From NCBI GenBank assembly GCA_039822785.1, contig JBCBMO010000005.1, positions 1 through 64,000 on the forward strand: a stretch of 64,000 nt of DNA, read 5' to 3'. Each line of letters begins with the position of its first letter. The stretch's first letter is position 1. The notes beneath the pieces were generated by a model that was given only the letters and a program-made list of their open reading frames with translations, made no database searches and was not told the origin of the DNA. Shown here in pieces: positions 1-8,537 of the stretch. Made by a program: the position numbers and the translations under genes. The stretch comes from Thermohalobaculum sp039822785 (GTDB lineage: Bacteria > Pseudomonadota > Alphaproteobacteria > Rhodobacterales > Rhodobacteraceae).

Positions 1-120
1 ACAGATGCAGGGGGCGGACCTCCGCGGGGCACAGATGCAGGGGGCGGACCTCCGCGGGGCACAGATGCAGGGGGCGGACCTCCGCGGGGCACAGATGCAG
101 GGGGCGGTCCTCAGCGGGGC
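1..120 (+). repeat. Tandem 30-bp repeat, 4 copies, inside the pentapeptide gene
   Basis: Three identical 30-bp units occupy 1-30, 31-60 and 61-90, and a fourth unit (91-120) differs at only a couple of bases. Identity at the DNA level, including third codon positions, points to recent expansion or gene conversion rather than selection on protein alone. The array probably continues upstream of the window. Confidence 0.9.
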
Positions 121-592
121 GCGGATGGTCGGCGCAGCCTGCAGCGCGGCTACTCTTCGAGGTGCCGCGCTGCAGGCTGCGATGGTACTCTGTAACCTGG
201 ATGATGGCGCGCTGGAACATGCCACCGGCGACGACAGCACCTGGCTGCCCACCGGCGTGACCATCGCCTCCTGCCTGGTGACGCTGCCCGACGACCTGCG
301 GCGGTTCATCGACCGCCACCCGGTCGAGAGCGACAATCCTTTTCGCACGACCCGTCAGGCGTTCCTGAACCGGATCCTTTGCGGCCGCGACGACGACGGC
401 AACCTGATCGAGAGGCCCGAAACGATCCTGGGCACCTGGGACCGACGCGACGATGGCGCCTGGGTCGATGGCGTCACCGGTTATGTCTACGCACCCGACA
501 CTGACGGTGTCTGGCCGTCTTATGAGCGTTCCTCCCGAGAGAGGCGGGCGCTGCGGGAGCGGCTGAGGGAGGAAGCCAATCCGCACCGGTGA
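2..592 (+). CDS. Pentapeptide-repeat protein, 5' truncated by window edge
   Basis: The reading frame is open from the first bases, so the true start lies upstream of the window. The N-terminal part visible here is built from a decapeptide (M-Q-G-A-D-L-R-G-A-Q) repeated in tandem, which is two A(D/N)LXX pentapeptide repeats and would form a right-handed quadrilateral beta-helix. From about residue 60 onward the repeats stop and an acidic/aromatic C-terminal region of about 135 residues follows (CGRDDDGNLIERPETILG and later WPSYERSSRERR) that I do not recognise. Some pentapeptide proteins (Qnr, MfpA) mimic DNA and protect gyrase, but nothing here proves that role. The gene ends 79 nt before dnaE2. 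Confidence 0.75.
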   Translation, partial: QMQGADLRGAQMQGADLRGAQMQGADLRGAQMQGAVLSGARMVGAACSAATLRGAALQAAMVLCNLDDGALEHATGDDSTWLPTGVTIASCLVTLPDDLRRFIDRHPVESDNPFRTTRQAFLNRILCGRDDDGNLIERPETILGTWDRRDDGAWVDGVTGYVYAPDTDGVWPSYERSSRERRALRERLREEANPHR

Positions 593-636
593 CTGGCAGC
601 GTAGGGGGCGGTTTTGCAGGGTGGGGGCCGCGGTGC

Positions 637-665
637 TTGGCGTTTGATGCGCGCATGAACATACT
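637..665 (+). promoter_or_regulatory. Candidate dnaE2 promoter (-35 TTGGCG, -10 CATACT)
   Basis: TTGGCG at 637-642 and CATACT at 660-665 are separated by exactly 17 nt, each matching the sigma-70 consensus at 4 of 6 positions. A start of transcription about 7 nt after the -10 element falls on or next to the dnaE2 ATG at 672, which would give a leaderless mRNA. No Shine-Dalgarno sequence precedes this ATG. This is inference from spacing and motif match. Confidence 0.45.
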
Positions 666-671
666 GCGAAC
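657..671 (+). promoter_or_regulatory. LexA (SOS) box GAAC-N7-GAAC
   Basis: GAAC at 657-660 and GAAC at 668-671 are spaced by 7 nt, matching the alphaproteobacterial LexA direct-repeat operator (GTTC-N7-GTTC or its complement). The box overlaps the candidate -10 element and ends directly before the dnaE2 start codon, where LexA binding would block RNA polymerase. Damage induction of dnaE2 is well known in this class. Confidence 0.75.
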
Positions 672-3600
672 ATGTCCGTCGAGTTGGCCACCACCACCAA
701 CTTCACCTTCCTCACCGGGGCCTCGCACCCCGAGGAGATGGTGGAGCGTGCCGCCGAGCTCGGCCTCGACGCCGTCGCCGTCACCGACCGGATGAGCCTG
801 GCAGGCGTCGTCCGCGCCCATGTGCGGCTGAAGGAGATCGCGCGCGAGGAGGTCTCGCGCAAGGACCCCAACATCACCGGGCGCGACGTGGTCGAGCATG
901 CCCGGCGCATTCGCGCGCTCCACCGGGTCGACCCCTCCTCGCGCCTCGAAGAACCCCTGCCCGACACCGCGGAGGAGGCGCCGCAGACCTACCGCTCGAT
1001 CCCAAAACTCCTGATCGGCACCCGCCTCGCCTTCACCGACAGCGCGGTGGAGGTGGTGGTGCTGGCGCCCGACCGCGCCGCCTATGCCGCCCTCTCGCGC
1101 CTGCTGACCCTCGGCAAGCGGCGGGCAGAGAAGGGGCAATGCGACCTCCGCCTCGCCGATCTCGACGATTGGGGCGCGGGGCTGATCGGCCTGATCGTCA
1201 CGCCCGATCCCCTGGCGGCCGGGGATGGAGCTGATGGGGACGGGCTCGCGGCCGGCCCGCCACAGGCGCAGGGCCAGCCGCCCGGCGCGGGCACGATCGC
1301 GGCAGACGTGCAGGGCCTGACGCGCCGCCTGGGCCGGGTCGCCCTGGCGCTCTCGCCCGCCTACGATGGTCGCGACGCCGCGCGCTTCGCCGCCCGCCGG
1401 GCGGAGGCTGCGGCCTATGGCCTGCCGCTCGCCGCCAGCTGCCAGCCGATCATGCACCGCGGCGCCCGCCGGCGCGTCGCCGATGTGCTGACCTGCATCC
1501 GCGAGCGGCTGACCGTCGAGACCCTGGGCACCCGTGCCCTGCCCAATGCCGAACAGCACCTGCGCGGCCCCGAGGCCATGGCCCGGCTTTTCGCCGGCCA
1601 CGAGGACGCGCTGGCCGAGGCCCGCGCCATCGCCGCGGCCTGCACCTTCTCCCTCGACGAGCTGGCCTATGAATACCCCGACGAGATCGTGGGCGGCGAA
1701 GACCCGCAGGCCCGCCTCACCCGCCTCGCGCGCGAAGGGCTGGAACGGCGCTATCCGGAGGGGATCCCCGAACACCCCCGCAGCCTGGTCGAGCGCGAAC
1801 TCGCGCTCATCGGCAAGCTCGGCTACGCGCCCTATTTCCTGACGGTCAACGACATCGTCGCCTTCGCGCGCTCTCGCGGGATCCTGGCGCAAGGGCGCGG
1901 CTCGGCGGCGAACTCCGCCACCTGCTACGCGCTGGGGATCACCGAGATCAGCCCCGAACGCATCACCATGGTCTTCGAGCGCTTCGTCTCCGAAGCCCGT
2001 AACGAGCCCCCGGACATCGACGTCGATTTCGAGCATGAGCGGCGCGAGGAGGTGATCCAGCACATCTATGAGCGCTACGGCCGCCACCGTGCCGGCCTCA
2101 CCTCCACCGTGATCCACTTCCGCTCCCGCGCCGCGATCCGGGAGGTGGGGCGCGCCATGGGCCTGTCCGAGGATGTCTGTGCCGCCCTCTCCGGCCAGAT
2201 CTGGCACTGGTCGCGCGAGGCGATCCACGGCGAGCGCCTGCGCGAGATCGGGTTGGACCCCGATGACCGGCGTCTGCAGCAGACCCTGCACCTGGTGGAG
2301 CAGATCATCGGCTTCCCGCGGCATCTCTCCCAGCACGTCGGCGGCTTCGTCATCACCGCCGGGCGGCTCGACGAGCTCTGCCCCATCGAGAACGCGGCCA
2401 TGGCCGACCGCACGGTGATCGAATGGGACAAGGACGACATCGACGCGCTCGGCATCCTCAAGGTCGACGTGCTGTCGCTGGGGATGCTAACCTGCCTGCG
2501 CAAGGGCCTCGACCTGCTCCGCGCCCATGACGGCATCGACCACACGCTCGCGACCCTGCCGCCGGAGGATCCGGCGGTCTACGACATGCTCTGCCGGGCG
2601 GACTCCCTAGGCGTCTTCCAGGTCGAATCCCGCGCACAGATGAACTTCCTGCCGCGCATGCGCCCGCGCAATTTCTACGACCTGGTGATCGAGGTCGCGA
2701 TCGTGCGCCCAGGGCCGATCCAGGGCGACATGGTGCACCCCTACCTGCGCCGCCGCTCGGGCGAGGAGCCGGTGTCCTTCCCGTCGGAGGAGTTGGGCGA
2801 GGTGCTCGGCAAAACCCTGGGCGTGCCGCTGTTCCAGGAACAGGCGATGCGCATCGCCATCGTCGCCGCAGGCTTCACCCCGGACGAGGCCGACCGGCTG
2901 CGCCGTGCGCTGGCCACCTTCCGCCGCTCCGGCACGATCCACACGTTCCGCGAGCGGTTCATGAACGGCATGATCTCCCGCGGCTACGACCCTGACTTCG
3001 CCGGGCGTTGCTTCAGTCAGATCGAGGGGTTCGGCGAGTATGGCTTCCCGGAGAGCCATGCGGCCAGCTTCGCATTGCTGGTCTATGCGTCGTCCTGGAT
3101 GAAGTGCCACCACCCGGCGGTCTTCGCCTGCGCGCTGCTGAACGCCCAGCCCATGGGCTTCTACGCTCCCGCCCAGATCGTGCGTGATGCGCGGGAACAC
3201 GGCGTCACCGTCCGCCCCGTCTCGGTCAACGCCAGCTTCTGGGACTGCACGCTGGAGCCGGACGGGCGTGGGGGCCATGCCCTGCGCCTGGGCTTCAGGC
3301 TGGTGAAGGGATTGAAGGAGGAGGACGGCCAGTGGATCGCGGCCGCTCGCGGCAACGGCTATCCGGATATCGAGAGCCTGTGGCGCCGCGCGGGCCTGGG
3401 CCGCGCCGCCGTCACCCGCCTGGCCGAAGCGGACGCCTTCGCCGAGGCCGGGATCGAGGGCGATCCGGGGCTCACCCGCCGCGAGGCGCTGTGGGAGGCG
3501 CGGGCGCTATCGGGTGACAAACCGCTGCCGCTCTTCGCCGATGGCGAGGGGATCGAGGAGGGGCGCGTGACCCTGCCCCCTGCCACCATGGGCGAGGACG

Positions 3601-4121
3601 TGGTCGAGGATTACCGCGCCCTGCGCCTGTCGCTGCGGGCCCATCCCTGCGCGCTCCTCCGCCATGTCCTTGCCCCCGCCAAGACCGCGGCGAATCTGGC
3701 GCATGTCGCCGACCGGGAGCGGGCAGCGGCGGCAGGGCTCATCATCACGCGCCAGCGCCCGGGCACCGCCTCCGGCGTGATCTTCCTGACGCTGGAGGAC
3801 GAGACCGGCGTCGTGAACGTCGTCGTCTGGCCAAAGACCTATGAGCGCTTCCGCCGCGCCGTCATCGCCGGGCGCCTGGTCCGGGTGGCCGGCCAGATGC
3901 AGCGCGAGGGCGCCGTCAGCCACCTGGTGGCCTGGCGGATCGAGGACATGTCCACCCATCTCGACGACCTGGGGATCGAGGGGCCGCTGTCATCCGACCG
4001 CGGCGACGAAGCCCGCCGCCCCGTCCCGCCGGAAAACCGCAAGCCGCCCCGCGCCAAGCGACGCGCCCACCACCCGCGGGAGGAGGCCAAGACGCTCTTC
4101 CCTAGCCGCGACTTCCACTGA
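672..4121 (+). CDS. dnaE2: Error-prone DNA polymerase III alpha subunit DnaE2 (ImuC)
   Basis: This 1149-residue protein has the N-terminal PHP domain (starting at ELATTTNFTFLTGASHPEE, the usual DnaE2 beginning), the polymerase core with catalytic Asp residues in PDIDVDF (D448, D450) and the third in KVDVLSLG (about D599), helix-hairpin-helix elements, and a C-terminal OB-fold (GVIFLTLEDETGVVNVVVWP). DnaE2 carries out mutagenic translesion synthesis as part of the SOS response, normally with ImuA and ImuB and the beta clamp. Length is typical of DnaE2 and shorter than in replicative DnaE2-unrelated variants of about 1160-1170 residues. The usual imuA-imuB genes are not directly upstream, where a pentapeptide-repeat gene sits instead. 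Start 672 is supported by family N-terminal fit and by the adjoining LexA box, not by a ribosome binding site. Confidence 0.95.
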   Translation: MSVELATTTNFTFLTGASHPEEMVERAAELGLDAVAVTDRMSLAGVVRAHVRLKEIAREEVSRKDPNITGRDVVEHARRIRALHRVDPSSRLEEPLPDTAEEAPQTYRSIPKLLIGTRLAFTDSAVEVVVLAPDRAAYAALSRLLTLGKRRAEKGQCDLRLADLDDWGAGLIGLIVTPDPLAAGDGADGDGLAAGPPQAQGQPPGAGTIAADVQGLTRRLGRVALALSPAYDGRDAARFAARRAEAAAYGLPLAASCQPIMHRGARRRVADVLTCIRERLTVETLGTRALPNAEQHLRGPEAMARLFAGHEDALAEARAIAAACTFSLDELAYEYPDEIVGGEDPQARLTRLAREGLERRYPEGIPEHPRSLVERELALIGKLGYAPYFLTVNDIVAFARSRGILAQGRGSAANSATCYALGITEISPERITMVFERFVSEARNEPPDIDVDFEHERREEVIQHIYERYGRHRAGLTSTVIHFRSRAAIREVGRAMGLSEDVCAALSGQIWHWSREAIHGERLREIGLDPDDRRLQQTLHLVEQIIGFPRHLSQHVGGFVITAGRLDELCPIENAAMADRTVIEWDKDDIDALGILKVDVLSLGMLTCLRKGLDLLRAHDGIDHTLATLPPEDPAVYDMLCRADSLGVFQVESRAQMNFLPRMRPRNFYDLVIEVAIVRPGPIQGDMVHPYLRRRSGEEPVSFPSEELGEVLGKTLGVPLFQEQAMRIAIVAAGFTPDEADRLRRALATFRRSGTIHTFRERFMNGMISRGYDPDFAGRCFSQIEGFGEYGFPESHAASFALLVYASSWMKCHHPAVFACALLNAQPMGFYAPAQIVRDAREHGVTVRPVSVNASFWDCTLEPDGRGGHALRLGFRLVKGLKEEDGQWIAAARGNGYPDIESLWRRAGLGRAAVTRLAEADAFAEAGIEGDPGLTRREALWEARALSGDKPLPLFADGEGIEEGRVTLPPATMGEDVVEDYRALRLSLRAHPCALLRHVLAPAKTAANLAHVADRERAAAAGLIITRQRPGTASGVIFLTLEDETGVVNVVVWPKTYERFRRAVIAGRLVRVAGQMQREGAVSHLVAWRIEDMSTHLDDLGIEGPLSSDRGDEARRPVPPENRKPPRAKRRAHHPREEAKTLFPSRDFH

Positions 4122-4205
4122 GGCTGTCCCGCTGCAGCGCATGATTGCACCGCGCCGTGGCACTGCTACGCTTCGACAAAACGACACAAAACAGGGAGGG
4201 GCCCC

Positions 4206-5861
4206 ATGGCGATCATGCCGGGGCAGATGCAGGACTGGCCGCTGCGGGTGGGCCGGATCCTGGACCATGCCGCCATCTATCATCCAAGGCGCAGCGTGAT
4301 CTCGCGCCTGACCGCAGGCAAAGAGGCCGGCACGATCGTCGAGACGGACTGGGCCAGGCTGCGCGAGCGTGCCCTTAAGCTCACCCAGGCGCTGCGCAGG
4401 TTGGGGATCACGCCGGGCACGGTGGTGGGCTGCATGGCCTGGAACACCGCGCGCCACGTGGAGGCCTGGTACGCCATCCCCGGCGCCGGCGCCGTCTGTC
4501 ACAGCCTCAATCCCCGCCTGGGCGAAGCGCAGCTCACCTATATCGCCGAGCATGCCGGCGACGCCTGGCTGGTCATCGACGCGGATCTGGCGCCCCTGGC
4601 CGCCGCCCTGGCGCCGAACCTGCCCGCGCTGCGTGGGATCATCGTCCTCGGTCACGCCCTGCCGGCGGAGATCGCGGCCCTCCCGCTCGAGAGCCATACC
4701 GCCGAGGCGCTGATCGCGGCGGAGGATGGCGATACGGAATGGGAGGCGGTGGACGAGCGCGCCGCCTGCGGGATCTGCTACACCTCCGGCACCACGGGCA
4801 ACCCCAAGGGCGTGGTCTATGCGCACCGCTCGAACGTGCTGCATGCCATGGCCATGCTCCAGCCGGACATGCTGGGGCTTTCATCGCGCGACATGCTGAT
4901 GCCGGTCGTGCCGTTCTTCCATGCCAACGGCTGGACCACCGCCTATAGCGCCCCGATGTCGGGCGCCGGCATGGTGCTGCCGGGCCGCCAGCTCGACCCT
5001 GCCTCGCTATGCGAGATGATCGACCGGGGGGTGACGATCTCGGCCGCCGTCCCCTCGGTCTGGTTGCCGCTGCTCGAACACCTGCGGCGCGAGGGACGGG
5101 GGCTCGGCACACTGCAGCGGGTCGTCATCGGCGGCTCCGCCTGCCCCCGCGCGGTGATCGAGGCCTTCCAGGACGACTATGGCGTGCGGGTGATCCACGC
5201 CTGGGGCATGACCGAGACCTCGCCGCTGGGCAGCCTGGCGACCGAGAAGCCGGAGGTCGCGGCGATGGAGCCGGCCAAGCGCCTGGACATGCAGGAGACC
5301 GTCGGCCATCCGCCCTTCACGGTCGATATGCGCACGGTCGACGAGGCGGGCCGCCCGCTGCCCCGCGATGGCGTCACGCCGGGCCGGCTGCAGATCCGCG
5401 GACCCGGCGTCGTCGAGCGGTACCTGAAACAGGAGGTGGATGCCGCCGATGCCGACGGCTGGTTCGACACCGGCGATGCCGCCGCGATCGACGCCAACGG
5501 CTATGTGCGCATCACCGACCGCTTCAAGGACGTGATCAAGTCGGGCGGCGAATGGATCAGCTCGATCGACCTGGAGAACGCGGCCGTGGCCCACCCCGGC
5601 ATCGCCGAGGCCGCTGCCGTCGCCGTGCCCCATCCGAAATGGGGCGAGCGCCCCGTCCTACTGGTCGTGCCCTTGGGCGAGACGGCGCTCTGCAGCGAGG
5701 AGATCCGCGCCCATCTCGCGCCGCATTTCGCGCGCTGGCAGCTGCCGGACGACATCATCGTGGTCGACACCCTGCCCCATACGGCCACGGGAAAGCTCTC
5801 GAAGCGCACGATCCGCGAGGACCTGAACCGCAGCGGCTATCGGCTGCCGAGCGAAGACTGA
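4206..5861 (+). CDS. AMP-forming acyl-CoA ligase (medium/long-chain or DmdB-like)
   Basis: This 551-residue member of the ANL adenylating superfamily activates a carboxylic acid with ATP and then forms the CoA thioester. The AMP-binding P-loop YTSGTTGNPKG, the motif GMTET, the hinge region with TGDAAAID and ITDRFKDVIKSGGEWIS, and the catalytic lysine in TGKLSKR near the C-terminus are all present. The overall sequence looks like the fatty-acyl/3-methylmercaptopropionyl-CoA ligase group common in marine Rhodobacterales, so DMSP-derived MMPA is a possible substrate, but the chain cannot be decided from sequence by eye. An AGGGAGGGG ribosome site precedes the ATG. It appears monocistronic. Confidence 0.85.
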   Translation: MAIMPGQMQDWPLRVGRILDHAAIYHPRRSVISRLTAGKEAGTIVETDWARLRERALKLTQALRRLGITPGTVVGCMAWNTARHVEAWYAIPGAGAVCHSLNPRLGEAQLTYIAEHAGDAWLVIDADLAPLAAALAPNLPALRGIIVLGHALPAEIAALPLESHTAEALIAAEDGDTEWEAVDERAACGICYTSGTTGNPKGVVYAHRSNVLHAMAMLQPDMLGLSSRDMLMPVVPFFHANGWTTAYSAPMSGAGMVLPGRQLDPASLCEMIDRGVTISAAVPSVWLPLLEHLRREGRGLGTLQRVVIGGSACPRAVIEAFQDDYGVRVIHAWGMTETSPLGSLATEKPEVAAMEPAKRLDMQETVGHPPFTVDMRTVDEAGRPLPRDGVTPGRLQIRGPGVVERYLKQEVDAADADGWFDTGDAAAIDANGYVRITDRFKDVIKSGGEWISSIDLENAAVAHPGIAEAAAVAVPHPKWGERPVLLVVPLGETALCSEEIRAHLAPHFARWQLPDDIIVVDTLPHTATGKLSKRTIREDLNRSGYRLPSED

Positions 5862-5972
5862 CCATCCGCGGATCGTGGCGGGCGATGACAGCGGCTCTTT
5901 AAGCTGCCACAATTCGCCCGCACGTTCCGCCTGCGCGCGCGAGGGTGCGCAAGATCGATATCGGATGGCGCC

Positions 5973-7406
5973 GTGAGCAGCGAAACCGAACCGAAGTTCA
6001 GCTGGGATCTCGAGCAATACTCGACCAAGGCCCGGCAGGAGAAACGGGCTCAGCAGGTCGCCGAGAAGCGCGCTGCCGGCCTTGGCAACGACGAAGATCA
6101 TATTGCCGAGGTCGATGATGGCGACTGGCTGGCGCCGGCGGAGACGAAGGCCCGCGCGCGCTATGTCGACAGCGGCTCGGTGTTCTGGACGGCCTTTGGC
6201 GGCGGCGTCCTCACCGTGCTGACGCTGGGGTTCTACCGGTTCTGGCTGATCACTGCCCTGCGCCGGCTCTACGTGGGCTCGATCCGTATCGACAACGACC
6301 CGATCGAATACACAGGGCGCGGCTTTGAGAAGCTCATCGGCTTTCTGATCGCGATCTGCTTTTTGGCGATCTACCTGGCGCTGACCAACGTCGCGCTGCT
6401 GTTCTTCGGCCTCTCCTCGCTCGATGGGGCGGCGCTGTTCACCCCCTTCTCGCTGATCGCCGTGCTGCCCTTCCTGTTCTACGCGCAGTACCGCAGTCAG
6501 CGCTATGTGCTGTCACGCTTGCGCTGGCGCAGCATCCGCTTCGGCCTGGGCGGTGGCGCCTGGAGCTATACCGGCCGCTCGATCCTGTGGCTGATGCTGA
6601 CCGTCCTGACGCTCGGGATCATGTATCCCTACATGCACTTCAAACAGGCCAAATACCTGACGGATCGGACGCATTTCGGGTCCATGACCTTCCAGCAGAA
6701 CGGCAGCTGGCTCGGCCTGCTGTCGCTCTGGATCTGGCTCTACATCTCCTTTGGCATGATGTTCCTGTTCGGCTGGGGACTGGCCGAGGAGATGCAGCTT
6801 CAGGCCGATGGGGTGCAGGTGCTGTTCTCTGTGCTGCTGCCCTTCGCGATCCTGCTGACGATGATCATGGCCTTCAACTATCAGGTCGGGGCCTTCCGTT
6901 ACCTCTGGGACAACCGCTCCGTCGGGCGGACCCGGATCGAGAACGACGTCTCCGTCGGCTCGCTGATCCTGACCTATCTCAAGGGCTATATCGCCGTCTC
7001 GGTCCTGACCTTCGTGATCGGTGTGGTCGGCGCGCTGGTGATCGGCGGCGCCGGGTACCTCGCGACGATGGCCATGATGGGCGACGTGGGCATGTCCCCG
7101 GATGAGCTGTCTACCGAGCTCGAAGCGATGATGGCCGGTGACATTCCGCCCACGCCCGCGGCGATTGCGCCGCTGTTGCCCCTCGCGCTCGGCGTCGTCG
7201 GCGCCTATGTCTTCATCTTTGTGCTATCCTTCGCACTGACGCAGAGCTTGATCATCCAGCCGATCCTGCGTCGCAAGGTTGAGGCGATGTTGATTAGGAA
7301 TCCTCAAGCGCTGGAGCGTGCAGGCCAGCGGAGCCAGGACGGGGCCGCGGAGGCCGGGGGCTTTGCCGACGCCCTTGGCGTTGACGTGGGCGCCGGGTTC
7401 GGATGA
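5973..7406 (+). CDS. YjgN/DUF898 family multi-pass membrane protein
   Basis: This 477-residue protein starts with GTG. After a charged cytoplasmic N-terminus of about 70 residues come repeated units in which a hydrophobic segment is followed by a motif of the type TLGFYRFWLITALRRLYVGS, TLGIMYPYMHFKQAKYLTD and AFNYQVGAFRYLWDNRS, each resembling the DUF898 repeat. About eight membrane segments are predicted. The function of DUF898 is not known. Its stop overlaps the start of the M48 protease gene by 4 nt, so the two are surely co-translated. This pairing is common in Rhodobacterales and suggests a membrane-associated proteolytic or quality-control unit. Confidence 0.85.
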   Translation: MSSETEPKFSWDLEQYSTKARQEKRAQQVAEKRAAGLGNDEDHIAEVDDGDWLAPAETKARARYVDSGSVFWTAFGGGVLTVLTLGFYRFWLITALRRLYVGSIRIDNDPIEYTGRGFEKLIGFLIAICFLAIYLALTNVALLFFGLSSLDGAALFTPFSLIAVLPFLFYAQYRSQRYVLSRLRWRSIRFGLGGGAWSYTGRSILWLMLTVLTLGIMYPYMHFKQAKYLTDRTHFGSMTFQQNGSWLGLLSLWIWLYISFGMMFLFGWGLAEEMQLQADGVQVLFSVLLPFAILLTMIMAFNYQVGAFRYLWDNRSVGRTRIENDVSVGSLILTYLKGYIAVSVLTFVIGVVGALVIGGAGYLATMAMMGDVGMSPDELSTELEAMMAGDIPPTPAAIAPLLPLALGVVGAYVFIFVLSFALTQSLIIQPILRRKVEAMLIRNPQALERAGQRSQDGAAEAGGFADALGVDVGAGFG

Positions 7407-8533
7407 CCGCGCTCTCGGAGTACGAGAAGCTCGAAGCGATGGGCCGTTATTTCGACGGCCAGTCCGCCCGTCCGCAGGATGTCATCATCGGGTTCGGCAA
7501 GCGCAGCCTGACCATCTTCAGCACGACCGACGTGGCCCTGGCGCACTGGCCGCTCGGCAGCTTGCGCGCCGTCTCGGGCCGCGGGGCCGAAGAAATGGTG
7601 CTGGTCCCCTCGGGCGATGCTGAGGAGCGCCTGATCCTGGATGATGCGCTGATGAAGGGCGCGCTGTCCAAGGTGTGCCCCGACCTCTATCGCCGCGCTA
7701 CCAGCGGCAAGAGCGTGCGGGTGGCCGGTCTCTGGGGCCTCAGCGCCGTGGCCTCGGTGGTGGCGATCGTCTTCTTCATCATTCCCGCCTTGGCCGTAAA
7801 CCTGGCACCGCTCATCCCGCCGGAGCGTGAGCAGGCCCTCGGCGATGCGGTGGCGAAGCAGATCACCTTCATGCTCGGAACCTCCGACGAGAAGAACCGC
7901 GGCTTCTGCGGTGAGAGCGAGGGCACCGCGGCCCTCCAGAGGATGGAAGACCGCGTGATGGGCGACCTGGAGTTGCCCTATCCGCTGCGGGTCGACGTGC
8001 TTGACCATCCGCTCGTGAATGCCGTGGCCATGCCCGGGGGGCGGGTGATCCTGTTCCGCGGGCTGATCGACGAGTCCGAGACGCCGGAGGAGGTCGCCGG
8101 CGTGCTCGCGCATGAGATCGCGCACGTGGTGCATCGCGATCCCACCGTCGGCGTTCTGCGCACTGCGGGCACGGCGGGTATCTTCTCGCTCGTCCTGGGG
8201 GATCTCTTCGGGGCCGGCGTGATCGCCGCCGCGGGCGAGGCCATGCTGAACGCCAGCTACCAGCGCGAGGCGGAGCTGCGGGCCGACAATACCGCCATCC
8301 AGATGCTGGCGGATGCGGGCCTGCCCTCCGATCCCTTCGCCGGCTTCTTCGAGCGGCTGCGGGAAAAGCACGGCGATACCCCCCTTGTGATGAGGTACTT
8401 CGCCTCTCACCCTGAACTGGAGGGGCGGGCGGAGCGCGCGCGAGCCGGCGATACCCTCGAGGGCAGCGACTTCGTGCCGGTGCTGACGGATCGCGACTGG
8501 GTGGCGCTGCAGGGGATCTGCAGCGACTTCTAA
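7403..8533 (+). CDS. M48 family zinc metallopeptidase, membrane anchored
   Basis: The 376-residue protein carries the zinc site HEIAH (H237, E238, H241) and a downstream third ligand in RAELRAD-like context (E291 in AELRADNTA), placing it with M48 peptidases related to Oma1/LoiP. One hydrophobic helix at about residues 109-132 (SAVASVVAIVFFIIPALAV) would anchor it, with the catalytic domain following. The N-terminal 100 residues form a separate domain that I do not recognise, possibly cytoplasmic. It overlaps the DUF898 gene by ATGA. The next gene is convergent with a gap of only 4 nt. Confidence 0.9.
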   Translation: MTALSEYEKLEAMGRYFDGQSARPQDVIIGFGKRSLTIFSTTDVALAHWPLGSLRAVSGRGAEEMVLVPSGDAEERLILDDALMKGALSKVCPDLYRRATSGKSVRVAGLWGLSAVASVVAIVFFIIPALAVNLAPLIPPEREQALGDAVAKQITFMLGTSDEKNRGFCGESEGTAALQRMEDRVMGDLELPYPLRVDVLDHPLVNAVAMPGGRVILFRGLIDESETPEEVAGVLAHEIAHVVHRDPTVGVLRTAGTAGIFSLVLGDLFGAGVIAAAGEAMLNASYQREAELRADNTAIQMLADAGLPSDPFAGFFERLREKHGDTPLVMRYFASHPELEGRAERARAGDTLEGSDFVPVLTDRDWVALQGICSDF

Positions 8534-8537
8534 GCGC

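Noticed and set aside
1..120. Possible CRISPR array (30-bp repeats)
   Set aside because: The repeats are directly adjacent with no spacers and they encode in-frame pentapeptide units.
474..2336. 620-codon open frame antisense to dnaE2
   Set aside because: High-GC sequence opens long antisense frames; the translation is Gly/Arg/Asp-rich low-complexity and the plus strand is a clear dnaE2.
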